Virus record (IMG/VR): IMGVR_UViG_3300027365_000010
Span: 1-64,000 of that record
From: a virus
Direction: 5' to 3' (one strand)
Length of the DNA stretch: 64,000 bases
The translations under genes were made by a program, and so were the position numbers. How positions within the stretch are numbered: position 1 is the first letter of the stretch; each line of letters begins with the position of its first letter. This document shows positions 1 through 8,456 of this stretch, piece after piece. The notes under the pieces are model-generated. The model saw nothing but the letters and a program-made list of their open reading frames with translations. It ran no database searches and was not told the DNA's origin.

Positions 1-2
1 CA

Positions 3-302
3 GAAGGATGTGCTTTTCAACACGACATATTGTATATCGATGGTCTCAATATTTCTTGGGGGTTCTCACCAATAGGGGAGCCTTCACCACGTGGCTTTCG
101 AGGCACACCTACTTTTGACGGTATCGATCTGACTTTTGTTTTAGAGTATACAATCAAATCTCGTATTAAGAAAAATTTAATAAAAATTAAACACCCTAGA
201 CTAGTGAATGAGTTAGATAGTGAAGATTATATCGATAAAACATTGGGTTTGCCTTGGTGTAAATTTTACATATCGAAATGGATACAAGAAAAGTATAGGT
301 GA
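3..302 (+). CDS. 3' end of an unrecognised phage gene (cut by window edge)
   Basis: The frame is open from the first bases of the window (codons from base 3) to a TGA at 300-302, so this is the C-terminal part of a longer protein whose start lies outside. About 99 residues are visible. They begin with a Gly/Pro/Trp-rich stretch (WGFSPIGEPSPRGFRG) followed by a more charged tail. A TTG at 30 is available but there is no reason to think it is the start. The glycine/proline-rich stretch followed by a beta-like segment would fit a phage structural protein, but I do not recognise the family. Confidence 0.6.
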   Translation, partial: EGCAFQHDILYIDGLNISWGFSPIGEPSPRGFRGTPTFDGIDLTFVLEYTIKSRIKKNLIKIKHPRLVNELDSEDYIDKTLGLPWCKFYISKWIQEKYR

Positions 303-307
303 AGAAA

Positions 308-778
308 ATGACTGTTATTAGTGATACAATGCTACACCAATATGGCGTTGCTACCGATACACCTTATTCAGAAAGTGTAATTCATCGTCTCAAATCAGAA
401 TTGGATAAACAAATACCTGAGATTATAAGACAGGTGTTCGATAATACTGTTACAATGATGGAGTTATCGGATTATATCAAATTGATTTCAATACGATACG
501 ATATAAACTATACCAGCAACGTTGTTGATGACACAAACATCTTCACAAAAGTGTGGAAACGTGTATGTTCTATCACAACTAAGAAACCGCTAGATGTACT
601 TATAACGTCCAGCGTTTTTGAAATATCTTATTCTATAGATTTTGAGTTTAAAAACGAATATCTGTTGAAGTTGAAAGATTATGATAAATATACAGAGTTT
701 ACGGAAAACATTGATTCATATATTTTTATAGAATTAAACACTAAACTCGATAATCTTTTTTATGACTCATCTATCTAA
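308..778 (+). CDS. Hypothetical protein
   Basis: A 156-residue soluble protein of unknown function. I chose ATG 308 rather than the in-frame GTG at 299, because AGGTGA, which overlaps the upstream stop, sits five bases before the ATG. The close spacing suggests it is co-transcribed with the upstream partial gene. The protein is rich in Asp, Lys, Ile and Tyr and has no signal peptide, membrane segment or catalytic motif that I can see. Its last 12 bases overlap the end of the convergent gene on the other strand. Confidence 0.6.
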   Translation: MTVISDTMLHQYGVATDTPYSESVIHRLKSELDKQIPEIIRQVFDNTVTMMELSDYIKLISIRYDINYTSNVVDDTNIFTKVWKRVCSITTKKPLDVLITSSVFEISYSIDFEFKNEYLLKLKDYDKYTEFTENIDSYIFIELNTKLDNLFYDSSI

Positions 779-1555
779 AATAATATCCAATAAACTCACA
801 CTCACTGCTAGATATTCGTCATCAAACCACAGTTCATTATTTCCAGCCTGTAGGTCTGGGAGATTTGATATATCGAATACCTTAAATAAATCTGGGTCGA
901 TCATTTCATATAATCTTTTAGGTCCATCATTCAAAATTTCTTCTACAATTTTTTTGCTGGCAAATAATTCTAGCTCATACCTCAACTTAGACTGTGAGTC
1001 TTGATATATTTCTGAATCATTCTTTTTCTCTTTTTCAAAAACATCTTGTAGATGACGCAATTCTTCCAAAGTGTCAATATGATCGACGCCTAATTTGAGA
1101 GCCCAACGTTCAATCATATTGCCTATCGAAAAGAAACCAACCCGAGTACCTTTAAATTCTTCCGGTACTACATTCCAAATATCATTCGCCGGTACCATTG
1201 CAATCTTTGTACCGTTTTTAGGAAATAGTACCGCTAAGTTATCATCACTAGCTGAGTATACCATAGCAACATTACGACTAGTTGTTGCAATGACTGAACG
1301 TTTTGGAAGAGATTGAAATTTTGGATGTTCGTTCATAATAGCTGTGTATACATTGTTCGTATTCACGCTCTTACGTCCTCTCATTGGCTCTAGATGCATG
1401 AACGTGATCGTCATGTCTCCGAACCCACGATAAATGAGATTACCTTTAAGTGCTTGTCTATAAGCGTCTGAATACTCAGACTCCAATAACTTCCTGTACT
1501 CATCTAACTGAAGAATTGTCGATGATGATTCTGTGATAATTTCATTTACTTTCAT
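767..1555 (-). CDS. Putative internal head protein, ADP-ribosyltransferase-like
   Basis: 262 residues. The N-terminus MKVNEIITESS fits a capsid-targeting peptide with a T4-type prohead protease site (I-T-E, then Ser). The body has an ordered series of motifs, IYRGFGD, then RGRKSVNT, then RSVIATTSRNVAMVY, then LFPKNGTKIAM. Together these resemble the Arg / STS-like / Tyr core of phage mono-ADP-ribosyltransferase-like proteins. The C-terminal half is charged and helical, and I could not assign a catalytic Glu. The start overlaps the signals of the upstream amidoligase-like gene (AAGGATTAA, the stop inside the Shine-Dalgarno region), so the two are translationally coupled. T4 Alt is a precedent for a packaged ADP-ribosyltransferase; enzymatic activity here is inferred. 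Confidence 0.5.
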   Translation of the reverse strand: MKVNEIITESSSTILQLDEYRKLLESEYSDAYRQALKGNLIYRGFGDMTITFMHLEPMRGRKSVNTNNVYTAIMNEHPKFQSLPKRSVIATTSRNVAMVYSASDDNLAVLFPKNGTKIAMVPANDIWNVVPEEFKGTRVGFFSIGNMIERWALKLGVDHIDTLEELRHLQDVFEKEKKNDSEIYQDSQSKLRYELELFASKKIVEEILNDGPKRLYEMIDPDLFKVFDISNLPDLQAGNNELWFDDEYLAVSVSLLDIILDR

Positions 1556-1560
1556 AGGTA

Positions 1561-2928
1561 TTAATCCTTATCAATAAACATCGTTTTGTAGGCTTCCCAA
1601 TGGTCACTATTTTTAATCATTGCCTCGCCTTTAGGAAATCGATCATTAATCACATATAAAGCATATTTTAAGGCAGTATCACTTTCAGTTGCTATTGCAT
1701 CTTCGCCTAATGGAAAAGCCCCATGTAAAACATGTCTTGCATACATATAGCTACGGTTTGGATGTTCTGAAATGGCCTCTTCACCCTCTGGAAACGGTTC
1801 ACCAATTGTTCTAGCGTACTGTAAAGCGACTGCACCATCCTTAGCCATTTCAGCCTCACCCTTTTCGAACGGTTCTCTTCGAAACACCGCGTATATTAAA
1901 GATGATATTGGATCAGTGGCTATCATATCCTCACCTTTTGGAAAGTCTGCATTAAGTATGTTTTTTGCATAAGCAACTGATATTCTTGGATTTTGTATTA
2001 TAACATTCTCAAGTTTATCTAATAGATCCTTTGGCAACTTACCAGTTTTAAAAAAGTGTTTTGCGTTTTTTTCGATAAAACGATAAGCATCTCTTGAATT
2101 ACCAGACTTAATGATCTCATAGGCTTCTTTTCGCACACCACTTAGTTTTATATCCTGATTTAAGTATGAGGATAGTTCTTTATAATACACCTTGTCATAT
2201 AGATCAGTATAAGCAACCTCCATAAGAAGGAGTGATCTTAACAGTTGTATCTTAATATCATCATACATTTCATGATAGTCTTTACCGCCAATGAATCTGA
2301 GTTCAATTCTACCGTCACTAGTGAAATAATCTTTGACTGCCGCTGTGATATACTTTGAACCTTCAAGTTCAGTCATTATACGCCACTCAATATTTTCTAC
2401 ATCCTTTTTTGATCTCAACCGTTGGCTCGGTAGTTCAGAGAGCATTATTTCTATATATCGATTATAGTTTTTTACATGATCTCTTTCTGGGAATACTTTA
2501 TGGATATAGTCTGAATCCATCAATAGCAAGAACTTAACATGATTGAAATCATCAAGTTCATATTTATTAGTAGATATGGATATATGCATCCCGGCCATTT
2601 CAGGGACTGTAATATCTTCCTGTTCTATGAACGAAAACATAGATTTAATATGAGTCAACGCCTCACGCAAAAACATCTTCCCGGTAATGATTTCTATCAT
2701 GTCGTCATGCTCGGTAGTTACAGAATCAAAAGCAATTCCGTATTTGTTGAGCATTGTTATTACATCATCCATCGTCACATCTGGTTCAAATTTCATTTCA
2801 TATTCAACACCAACGTTGAAATCATTAGAACGTGATAGAATGTCATTAATTTCTTTTTCGCCGAAAGTGACGCCTTCGGATATTTGTCTTCTATATGATT
2901 TTTCAAGTATTAGAGGTAGGTTATGCAT
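1561..2928 (-). CDS. Putative internal head protein: amidoligase-like domain plus FPxGE repeats
   Basis: 455 residues, paralogous to the two large proteins at 56-60 kb. After a leader ending in QISEG comes the family signature GVTFGEKE, then VGVEYEM near residue 40, D-x-M-I-E-I-I-T, AGMHISIST near 112-120 and GRIELRFIGG. The order ExE, polar E-rich strand, GxHxxxS, then a Glu-Leu-Arg strand is that of amidoligase / glutamate-cysteine-ligase-like enzymes of the glutamine-synthetase fold; a ligase activity is inferred. Residues about 300-450 hold five imperfect repeats of roughly 25-33 residues with the core F-P-x-G-E and ending Y-A. SD AGGATTG lies six bases before the ATG, and a late-promoter motif is 26 bases upstream. 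Confidence 0.6.
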   Translation of the reverse strand: MHNLPLILEKSYRRQISEGVTFGEKEINDILSRSNDFNVGVEYEMKFEPDVTMDDVITMLNKYGIAFDSVTTEHDDMIEIITGKMFLREALTHIKSMFSFIEQEDITVPEMAGMHISISTNKYELDDFNHVKFLLLMDSDYIHKVFPERDHVKNYNRYIEIMLSELPSQRLRSKKDVENIEWRIMTELEGSKYITAAVKDYFTSDGRIELRFIGGKDYHEMYDDIKIQLLRSLLLMEVAYTDLYDKVYYKELSSYLNQDIKLSGVRKEAYEIIKSGNSRDAYRFIEKNAKHFFKTGKLPKDLLDKLENVIIQNPRISVAYAKNILNADFPKGEDMIATDPISSLIYAVFRREPFEKGEAEMAKDGAVALQYARTIGEPFPEGEEAISEHPNRSYMYARHVLHGAFPLGEDAIATESDTALKYALYVINDRFPKGEAMIKNSDHWEAYKTMFIDKD

Positions 2929-2953
2929 TTTTCAATCCTGTTGATTTTTATAG

Positions 2954-2961
2954 TATTTATT
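2954..2961 (-). promoter_or_regulatory. T4-type late promoter variant (AATAAATA)
   Basis: On the minus strand AATAAATA lies 26 bases before the start of the amidoligase-like gene, in the only intergenic gap upstream. It has one mismatch to the T4 late -10 box TATAAATA. Confidence 0.5.
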
Positions 2962-2982
2962 GTAATCAACAGGGTTGAAAAA

Positions 2983-3405
2983 TTACTTAAGAGAAAGTTC
3001 CATATTAGGGAATAGACTGTTGGTAGCGCAATATACCTCTGAACAAAAATAGCCTATTAAAATCAGAACTAAAAAAACAACATCAAGAGCCGTAGTAGTA
3101 GAAATCATAGTTATTAGTGTTATAAATAGAACAATGAACACAAATGTCGTCGCGAACGACGACATCTTCAATTCCATTAATTTGCTATTTGCATGTCGAG
3201 GGTTGTATTTAAAGACTTTATGGCTGATATACCACAGCTTAAAATTACATACAATATGACCTGTTACCGCAGTTAGTAACAACAGTGCATATGTTACGGG
3301 GATAGTGGTAGAGATCAACGCTGAAACAATCAACAACATATTTAACGCAAATGTACGTTCATAATATTTGTTGATATATGGGTATAAATCAGTAATTGTT
3401 TTCAT
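2983..3405 (-). CDS. Small four-helix membrane protein
   Basis: 140 residues with four hydrophobic segments, at about residues 20-36, 38-54, 85-104 and 108-128. A basic loop (KVFKYNPRHANSK) lies between helices 2 and 3. No family is recognised. It is the last gene of the leftward block and is separated by four bases from the upstream gene, so the two are probably one operon. Confidence 0.6.
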   Translation of the reverse strand: MKTITDLYPYINKYYERTFALNMLLIVSALISTTIPVTYALLLLTAVTGHIVCNFKLWYISHKVFKYNPRHANSKLMELKMSSFATTFVFIVLFITLITMISTTTALDVVFLVLILIGYFCSEVYCATNSLFPNMELSLK

Positions 3406-3409
3406 TAAA

Positions 3410-4525
3410 TCATTCCTCTTTGTTATCTAAAACATTTTTATAGATAGTGATTCTCCAAACACTTTCTAAAGTCTTCTGATCAGTTAGTTTAAGCCATCTA
3501 AGAAAACGCTCATCCATACCGTACTCACTCAGTATGCTTTTATCCCCAGTGTACTTATTTGTTTTTGACGTATCAGTGTATTCCCATATCAGTCCCGCTT
3601 TGAGAAGCTTATGAATAAGCTCCTTAGATGTGTTTAACGCATTAAACTTAACACTATATGCGTTCTTATTATAATATCCATCCTCATTAACTTCTATTTC
3701 AAATGGACTATCATCATAGGTACACAAAGTTTTGAAGATTGATTTATGCTTATTGAGTATTTGATTTGTTTTCTCTTCACATTGTGAACTATAGAACGGA
3801 ATATATGTAATATCCTTTGATGATAAGTATTCGACTACTTTATCTAAATCATTCATAGATTTCAGTAAGATGCACGTATTCGCTAGTTCAGGGTTTATAT
3901 TCGGTTCAGACGCGTCATCAATGAAAAAATGCTCTACATGTCCTTCTATATGTTCTATTAGTGTTGAAAGATCTTCATCAAAAATATACTCTATTTGATT
4001 GTCAGTATCTCTAATAAATGCATATCGATCCATAAATTCATACAAACCATCTGGATCATTATTAAACATTTCAGCTACGTCTTCTCGACGTAGTACATGA
4101 ACCTTATAGCTGTCGTCTGTCTCATATGGATGAATGTAATCTCTATCAATGCAATAAAAACCATAATCATTAAATTTAAAAGTATGCATTATGTCACTAT
4201 AACGGTATGTACCTGAATGAATTAAATTCTGCGGTACGTCCGATGAAGGAACGCCTTTACCATTTCTTGAAAAATACATACACTCTATCGTCGTATAACA
4301 TGATTTCGATGAGTTAATGAATGAAATATCCAATGGTCCTCTATGAAACAATAAACTATATATCACAGAGGCATTATTCTCTGTGAAGAATAAGCCACAT
4401 GGATAATTTTCGGCATCCACATCAACATACTTATAAATATCGTCAAGTGTATAGAGTGTGAGAAATCCAAGAGAACTATGTGTTTTCACAACTGGTAACA
4501 TTCTTAGATAATGATTTTCATTCAT
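3410..4525 (-). CDS. Hypothetical protein, third member of a tandem paralogue set
   Basis: About 371 residues from the ATG at 4525. Upstream in-frame codons would overlap the preceding gene, but AAGGAT lies at good distance from this ATG, which itself overlaps the preceding stop. The overall plan matches the two genes upstream: an N-terminal E/D-Y-P strand, a central D-x-Y-EFMD/EYIFDEDL region and a C-terminal FNALNTSKELIHKLLKAG segment. It is more diverged than they are to each other. No catalytic motif or membrane segment is visible and the function is unknown. Confidence 0.6.
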   Translation of the reverse strand: MNENHYLRMLPVVKTHSSLGFLTLYTLDDIYKYVDVDAENYPCGLFFTENNASVIYSLLFHRGPLDISFINSSKSCYTTIECMYFSRNGKGVPSSDVPQNLIHSGTYRYSDIMHTFKFNDYGFYCIDRDYIHPYETDDSYKVHVLRREDVAEMFNNDPDGLYEFMDRYAFIRDTDNQIEYIFDEDLSTLIEHIEGHVEHFFIDDASEPNINPELANTCILLKSMNDLDKVVEYLSSKDITYIPFYSSQCEEKTNQILNKHKSIFKTLCTYDDSPFEIEVNEDGYYNKNAYSVKFNALNTSKELIHKLLKAGLIWEYTDTSKTNKYTGDKSILSEYGMDERFLRWLKLTDQKTLESVWRITIYKNVLDNKEE

Positions 4526-5675
4526 TATAACAGCTATCCTTATTGATGACAATACCCTCGATACAATCCATCCAAATTGTTTTTAGTTTAATCTTCCCTA
4601 AAAATGAATTATTGTTGATAAAATAGCGACAATAATCATAGTTTTCATGAGTAACCGTTTGATTAAAATTGCATTCAGGTACTATACCACCTTCGTCAAT
4701 TTCTTTCAAAATAGTATCGATCATATCGTTTTCAATAACAGCGTCCCATGAAAATTCCACACATAGCTTATTGTTTTCTGGGAATAAATTGTCGTAGGTA
4801 ATTGGAATATTTTTTTGGGTATTTCTCAATTCTACTAGATAATTAGTCACAGGGTCGTCAACCGATGAATGTATAGCTATAGTCGAATCCATGTTGTGGT
4901 TATCATATAGATAATCACTGTAGAAAGCTAGAGTATCTATATCATTGCAAAGTAATACATGAGAAAAGAATGCCTTGCGAATATCAACATCATTGTAGGT
5001 CTCTATGGAATTAATTTCAGACACTTTCACCGATTCATTGGCAATATCTTTCTGAAGTTCTTTACTAAGATTAGCGTCGAACATGTAAGAAAATTGTTCA
5101 CGTGGATCAAATAGAATAGTGTTCTCATACTTATTTTCTAAATTATTCACAAACATATTATATGCCTGCGAGATATAATACTCGTTAAGCTTCAGAACAC
5201 CGCTCGGATACGATGTACACAAAAGATTATTACTATTAGTTTTATTCGAATGATTATCGATAGCCCTTAGTAACGAAAAGCTGTTTTCACATTTTGTAGA
5301 AACATTGTTTAGATCTACCTTAAACACGTCAGATACATCTTTCATCTTATTGAAGCCATCGTTCAAACTATCTAAAGTATTTTTACCAATCTCATCAACT
5401 GGAATTGAATCTGAACCATCTTGACGATGGAAACTTATGAGACAAAAATTAGTTGGGCTATTAGCATTGACATTATCAATATATCCATACGTCTCTTTTC
5501 TCAACATAGATGGATTTGATACAAAGTCTGCTGTTCTCGAACCTAATATATTAGGTATTAATACATAAGGATATTTTTTTGGATCAAAATCCGTGTGTTC
5601 GATAATATCAAATATTTCATCATGAGCGTACAACACATTTAGATCTTTAAGCTTGGACAATTTTAAAGCATTCAT
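4518..5675 (-). CDS. Hypothetical protein, second member of a tandem paralogue set
   Basis: About 385 residues starting at the ATG at 5675, which has AGGA eight bases upstream; an ATG at 5699 lacks a Shine-Dalgarno site. It shares with the next gene upstream DPKKYPYVLI/DPTEYPYIMV near the N-terminus, FDPxxxxxYMFD in the middle, AIHSSVDDPV/GMHSSVDDPV, and a C-terminal FxWxxVxxxDxxDxIxxEID. These shared blocks show tandem duplication. Function unknown. Confidence 0.65.
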   Translation of the reverse strand: MNALKLSKLKDLNVLYAHDEIFDIIEHTDFDPKKYPYVLIPNILGSRTADFVSNPSMLRKETYGYIDNVNANSPTNFCLISFHRQDGSDSIPVDEIGKNTLDSLNDGFNKMKDVSDVFKVDLNNVSTKCENSFSLLRAIDNHSNKTNSNNLLCTSYPSGVLKLNEYYISQAYNMFVNNLENKYENTILFDPREQFSYMFDANLSKELQKDIANESVKVSEINSIETYNDVDIRKAFFSHVLLCNDIDTLAFYSDYLYDNHNMDSTIAIHSSVDDPVTNYLVELRNTQKNIPITYDNLFPENNKLCVEFSWDAVIENDMIDTILKEIDEGGIVPECNFNQTVTHENYDYCRYFINNNSFLGKIKLKTIWMDCIEGIVINKDSCYNE

Positions 5676-5688
5676 TTTATTTTTCCTA

Positions 5689-6834
5689 TTATAGCTCATT
5701 ATTTACTATTAGTGTCTCAATACATTGTTTCCATTTTGTTTGCAACTTCATCTTATTGATAAACTTCTCTTCATCAATATAGATAGGTATAGACATCAGG
5801 CTTTCTACGTTCTTACCAATTTTTTTATCTGTGTAAAAAGTTCCCGCGTCAATCTCCCTAATAATGTCGTCAAACAAATCTTCAGACGCAACATATTCCC
5901 AATCAAATAGCACCTCATATGATTTAGATTTATTAGATACCGTACCCGTTTCGATATTAAGATCTTCTGTAAGCGACTTTAGGCGTCTTACACGGTTATT
6001 AACTGGATCGTCAACAGAAGAATGCATTCCAAAGTGGCAATCACGATTGCATTTTTTAGTAAAATAATAACCGTATTCTTCCATACTACTACGTTTTTTG
6101 AAAACCATAACATGTGCAAAAAACTTACGCGTTTTATATTTTGTTGCTGAATTCAAATCAGTATGATCGATATGTTGAAATACGTCAGTAACTCTAAGAA
6201 CATCATGCTTAATGTCCTTAAGAACACGTTTCTCAAATCGCTTATCAAACATATAATCATAATGATGATCTGGGTCAAAAACAATAACGCTATTGTTATC
6301 TAGATACCTTGCACCAACTGCCGTTGCACTCCCATCAAGACTACGAATACGATAGTTTTTGTCATCGAGATCAATACCATTAGCTCTGGGAGAATAAATA
6401 AACTTCTCTTTTCTCTCTATTCCTAGAGAATTGATATGTTCTCTTACAACATAGATATCTTTAGAAAGTAAAGTTACATCTTGAAAATTTAAATAAAAGG
6501 TGTCACAGACTTCATCACCACGCTTGAACGACGAATTAAGCTTTTTGAAAATCTTTGGATCAACCTCGTTCAATGGAATAATATCATGTTTAGATTTTTG
6601 TGATGTGATATTCATTAGACTAAATGTAGTTGGTGAAAAGTTGTGCGGTCTAAAATAAAAAGAATCTTCTTTTTTAACTTTCACCGGATTCACAACCATC
6701 TCGGTAGAATCAGCATCATGAGACGCAATAACCATAATATATGGATATTCTGTTGGATCAATACTTTGATCTGAAAGGTTTGGATACATTGCATCATAAC
6801 AATACATCATGTTAATTGAAGCCTTTTTCCTCAT
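5689..6834 (-). CDS. Hypothetical protein, first member of a tandem paralogue set
   Basis: 381 residues. It carries the same blocks as the following gene (EYPYIMV, DPDHHYDYMFD, HSSVDDPV, LFDDIIREID). The stop overlaps the next gene region by a few bases and the HNH gene lies only four bases upstream, so the genes form one leftward operon. No enzymatic motif is recognised. Confidence 0.65.
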   Translation of the reverse strand: MRKKASINMMYCYDAMYPNLSDQSIDPTEYPYIMVIASHDADSTEMVVNPVKVKKEDSFYFRPHNFSPTTFSLMNITSQKSKHDIIPLNEVDPKIFKKLNSSFKRGDEVCDTFYLNFQDVTLLSKDIYVVREHINSLGIERKEKFIYSPRANGIDLDDKNYRIRSLDGSATAVGARYLDNNSVIVFDPDHHYDYMFDKRFEKRVLKDIKHDVLRVTDVFQHIDHTDLNSATKYKTRKFFAHVMVFKKRSSMEEYGYYFTKKCNRDCHFGMHSSVDDPVNNRVRRLKSLTEDLNIETGTVSNKSKSYEVLFDWEYVASEDLFDDIIREIDAGTFYTDKKIGKNVESLMSIPIYIDEEKFINKMKLQTKWKQCIETLIVNNEL

Positions 6835-6837
6835 CGT

Positions 6838-7311
6838 TCACGTATCCTCTTTGAACTTCATGTTTGGAAATCGATTCTTAATCCACGATACATCCACTGT
6901 CCATTGCTCCTGAGAACGCCTGTGATGCTCCTGAAAGCATTTAACAATATAGTCTTCAGCTTCCTTAGCACTAATGTTATTTTTCCTACAGAAGTGAGTC
7001 AGGAGCTTTGGAACACGTTTAGACCTAGTTCTCATGTGGAATCCAATATGTTTGCATGCATGGCAATCAGGACACAAAGCAATTGTTCTAACTAGCTTCT
7101 GAATATTGTTGACATCATCATACTCCCAAACTTCGTGACATTCTACAGGCCACTTAGGGCCTGTACCGCCACAGATTTCACATTTGTATCCTGCATGCTT
7201 GAACGTCATAGACTTTATAATATCCCAATCCTTACGACTCACCATGTCTCGAATATTATTAAACCATGATGTTGAAGGTACTAACTCGATAGTAAGTTTA
7301 TAGTTCGACAT
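6838..7311 (-). CDS. HNH endonuclease-like protein
   Basis: 157 residues with an HNH/zinc-finger arrangement: CEICG, then ECHEVWEYDD, then LCPDCHACKHIGFH. Two CxxC pairs would hold a structural zinc and the ECHEVW histidine is the likely catalytic residue. It is short, with no DNA-recognition extension typical of T4 segment-type homing enzymes. It could be a free-standing HNH homing enzyme, an anti-host nuclease or a zinc-binding protein that has lost nuclease function. It overlaps the upstream gene by 14 bases. Confidence 0.65.
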   Translation of the reverse strand: MSNYKLTIELVPSTSWFNNIRDMVSRKDWDIIKSMTFKHAGYKCEICGGTGPKWPVECHEVWEYDDVNNIQKLVRTIALCPDCHACKHIGFHMRTRSKRVPKLLTHFCRKNNISAKEAEDYIVKCFQEHHRRSQEQWTVDVSWIKNRFPNMKFKEDT

Positions 7312-7894
7312 AACTCACCATCGAACGAACTGTTTTGCGAACAAATTTATAATTGGGGTACTTCTCTTTCTTTTTACGCAGATGATATGAAAAGTCTTCT
7401 TCATCCTCAAACTCAATACTATAGAAGAGTTCACCATTCAGCTTATAGATTTCCAGCACCAACGTTGTTTCAACGGTATCACTGAAGATTTCAGGTGAAC
7501 CTTTATATTGAGTTTCATTCATAAGGTCATTAATAGATTCGACCCTTTCACCTTTACCATTGTTTAAATCATTGATCGATTTCTGTGTGGTTTTATTGGG
7601 AATTTTTGGTCGTTCTTGTTTAGGCTTAGGCGCGGGTTGTTGTTTTTTGCTACGAGGTTCTTTCATAGTATTCACATCTTTTTTACGGTAGTTCAATTGT
7701 TTCTGACTGAAATATTGTTTAAACATGGAAGTAGGTGCAACAGGATCATATGAATGAATGAGTTCACCAATTTCATGAATTTTAAATTCTTTACCATCAC
7801 TTTTGATGGCACTGACGATTTTTCCATTAACAATCGTCAACCATTTCAGATCGGTTTTATGACCCAATCGCTTCGCTGTAACTAACTCTTTCAT
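7298..7894 (-). CDS. Hypothetical protein with a low-complexity linker
   Basis: 198 residues. An N-terminal beta-rich part (about 1-65) is followed by a Lys/Pro/Gln-rich, probably disordered linker (about 75-110) and a C-terminal charged domain (about 140-198). The split looks like two small modules on a flexible tether. Function not recognised. Confidence 0.6.
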   Translation of the reverse strand: MKELVTAKRLGHKTDLKWLTIVNGKIVSAIKSDGKEFKIHEIGELIHSYDPVAPTSMFKQYFSQKQLNYRKKDVNTMKEPRSKKQQPAPKPKQERPKIPNKTTQKSINDLNNGKGERVESINDLMNETQYKGSPEIFSDTVETTLVLEIYKLNGELFYSIEFEDEEDFSYHLRKKKEKYPNYKFVRKTVRSMVSYVEL

Positions 7895-7914
7895 TATTCA
7901 ACTCCATACTATTC

Positions 7915-8403
7915 TCACATAGTACCACAATAATCATTTTCTTCAACATTCAAGACATCAATGTATTCGACTTCTGGATATTCTTTCTCAATTTCTTCAA
8001 ACAATCGACGGACACGTTGTTGACCTTTTTCGGTATAAGATGATTGTTCAATCTTATCAATCCCTTCTTTCTTACATACTTTGAACATTTCATGAATAAG
8101 AGGACGAGACAATTTACGACCGAGATATTCATCCGCAACACCAATACTATTGATCCAGCACTTTGCACCTGTATTATTCAGGGTTTCTTTAGAACTGTTG
8201 GTAATTACAACAGCACCAGCGATTTTATTCTTAAACTCATCAACGGCAAGAATAAGAAAACTTTCATCACCAATGGCACAATTGAATCCTTGTGAGAGAT
8301 ATGGAACGTCATCAAGACCTTCGTATTCATATTCAAACAGGATATCATTACTAAACTCGTAATGTTCACTCAGGCTATTTGTAGTGAAGACCTTAATATG
8401 CAT
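7915..8403 (-). CDS. GNAT-family N-acetyltransferase
   Basis: 162 residues. A central strand (KIAGAVVITNSS) is followed by WINSIGVADEYLGRKLSRPLIHEM, which is the GNAT motif A: a strand, then a loop that binds the acetyl-CoA pyrophosphate (usually Q/RxxGxG/A, here xEYLGRKL), then a helix. The substrate is unknown; phages use such enzymes to modify host proteins or small molecules. It is the first gene after a strong promoter. Confidence 0.6.
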   Translation of the reverse strand: MHIKVFTTNSLSEHYEFSNDILFEYEYEGLDDVPYLSQGFNCAIGDESFLILAVDEFKNKIAGAVVITNSSKETLNNTGAKCWINSIGVADEYLGRKLSRPLIHEMFKVCKKEGIDKIEQSSYTEKGQQRVRRLFEEIEKEYPEVEYIDVLNVEENDYCGTM

Positions 8404-8427
8404 AACATATCTCCCATGATTTAATTC

Positions 8428-8456
8428 ATTTTAAATCATTTTGACGCCCGAGTCAA
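8428..8456 (-). promoter_or_regulatory. Sigma-70 type promoter for the 3-8.4 kb leftward genes
   Basis: Minus strand TTGACT, 17-base spacer, TAAAAT, about 25 bases before the acetyltransferase start. It resembles a host-polymerase early promoter. Confidence 0.65.

Noticed and set aside
6838-7311. HNH protein as the homing endonuclease of the split inteins
   Set aside because: It is 33 kb away with no link to the terminase gene, so an association cannot be supported here.
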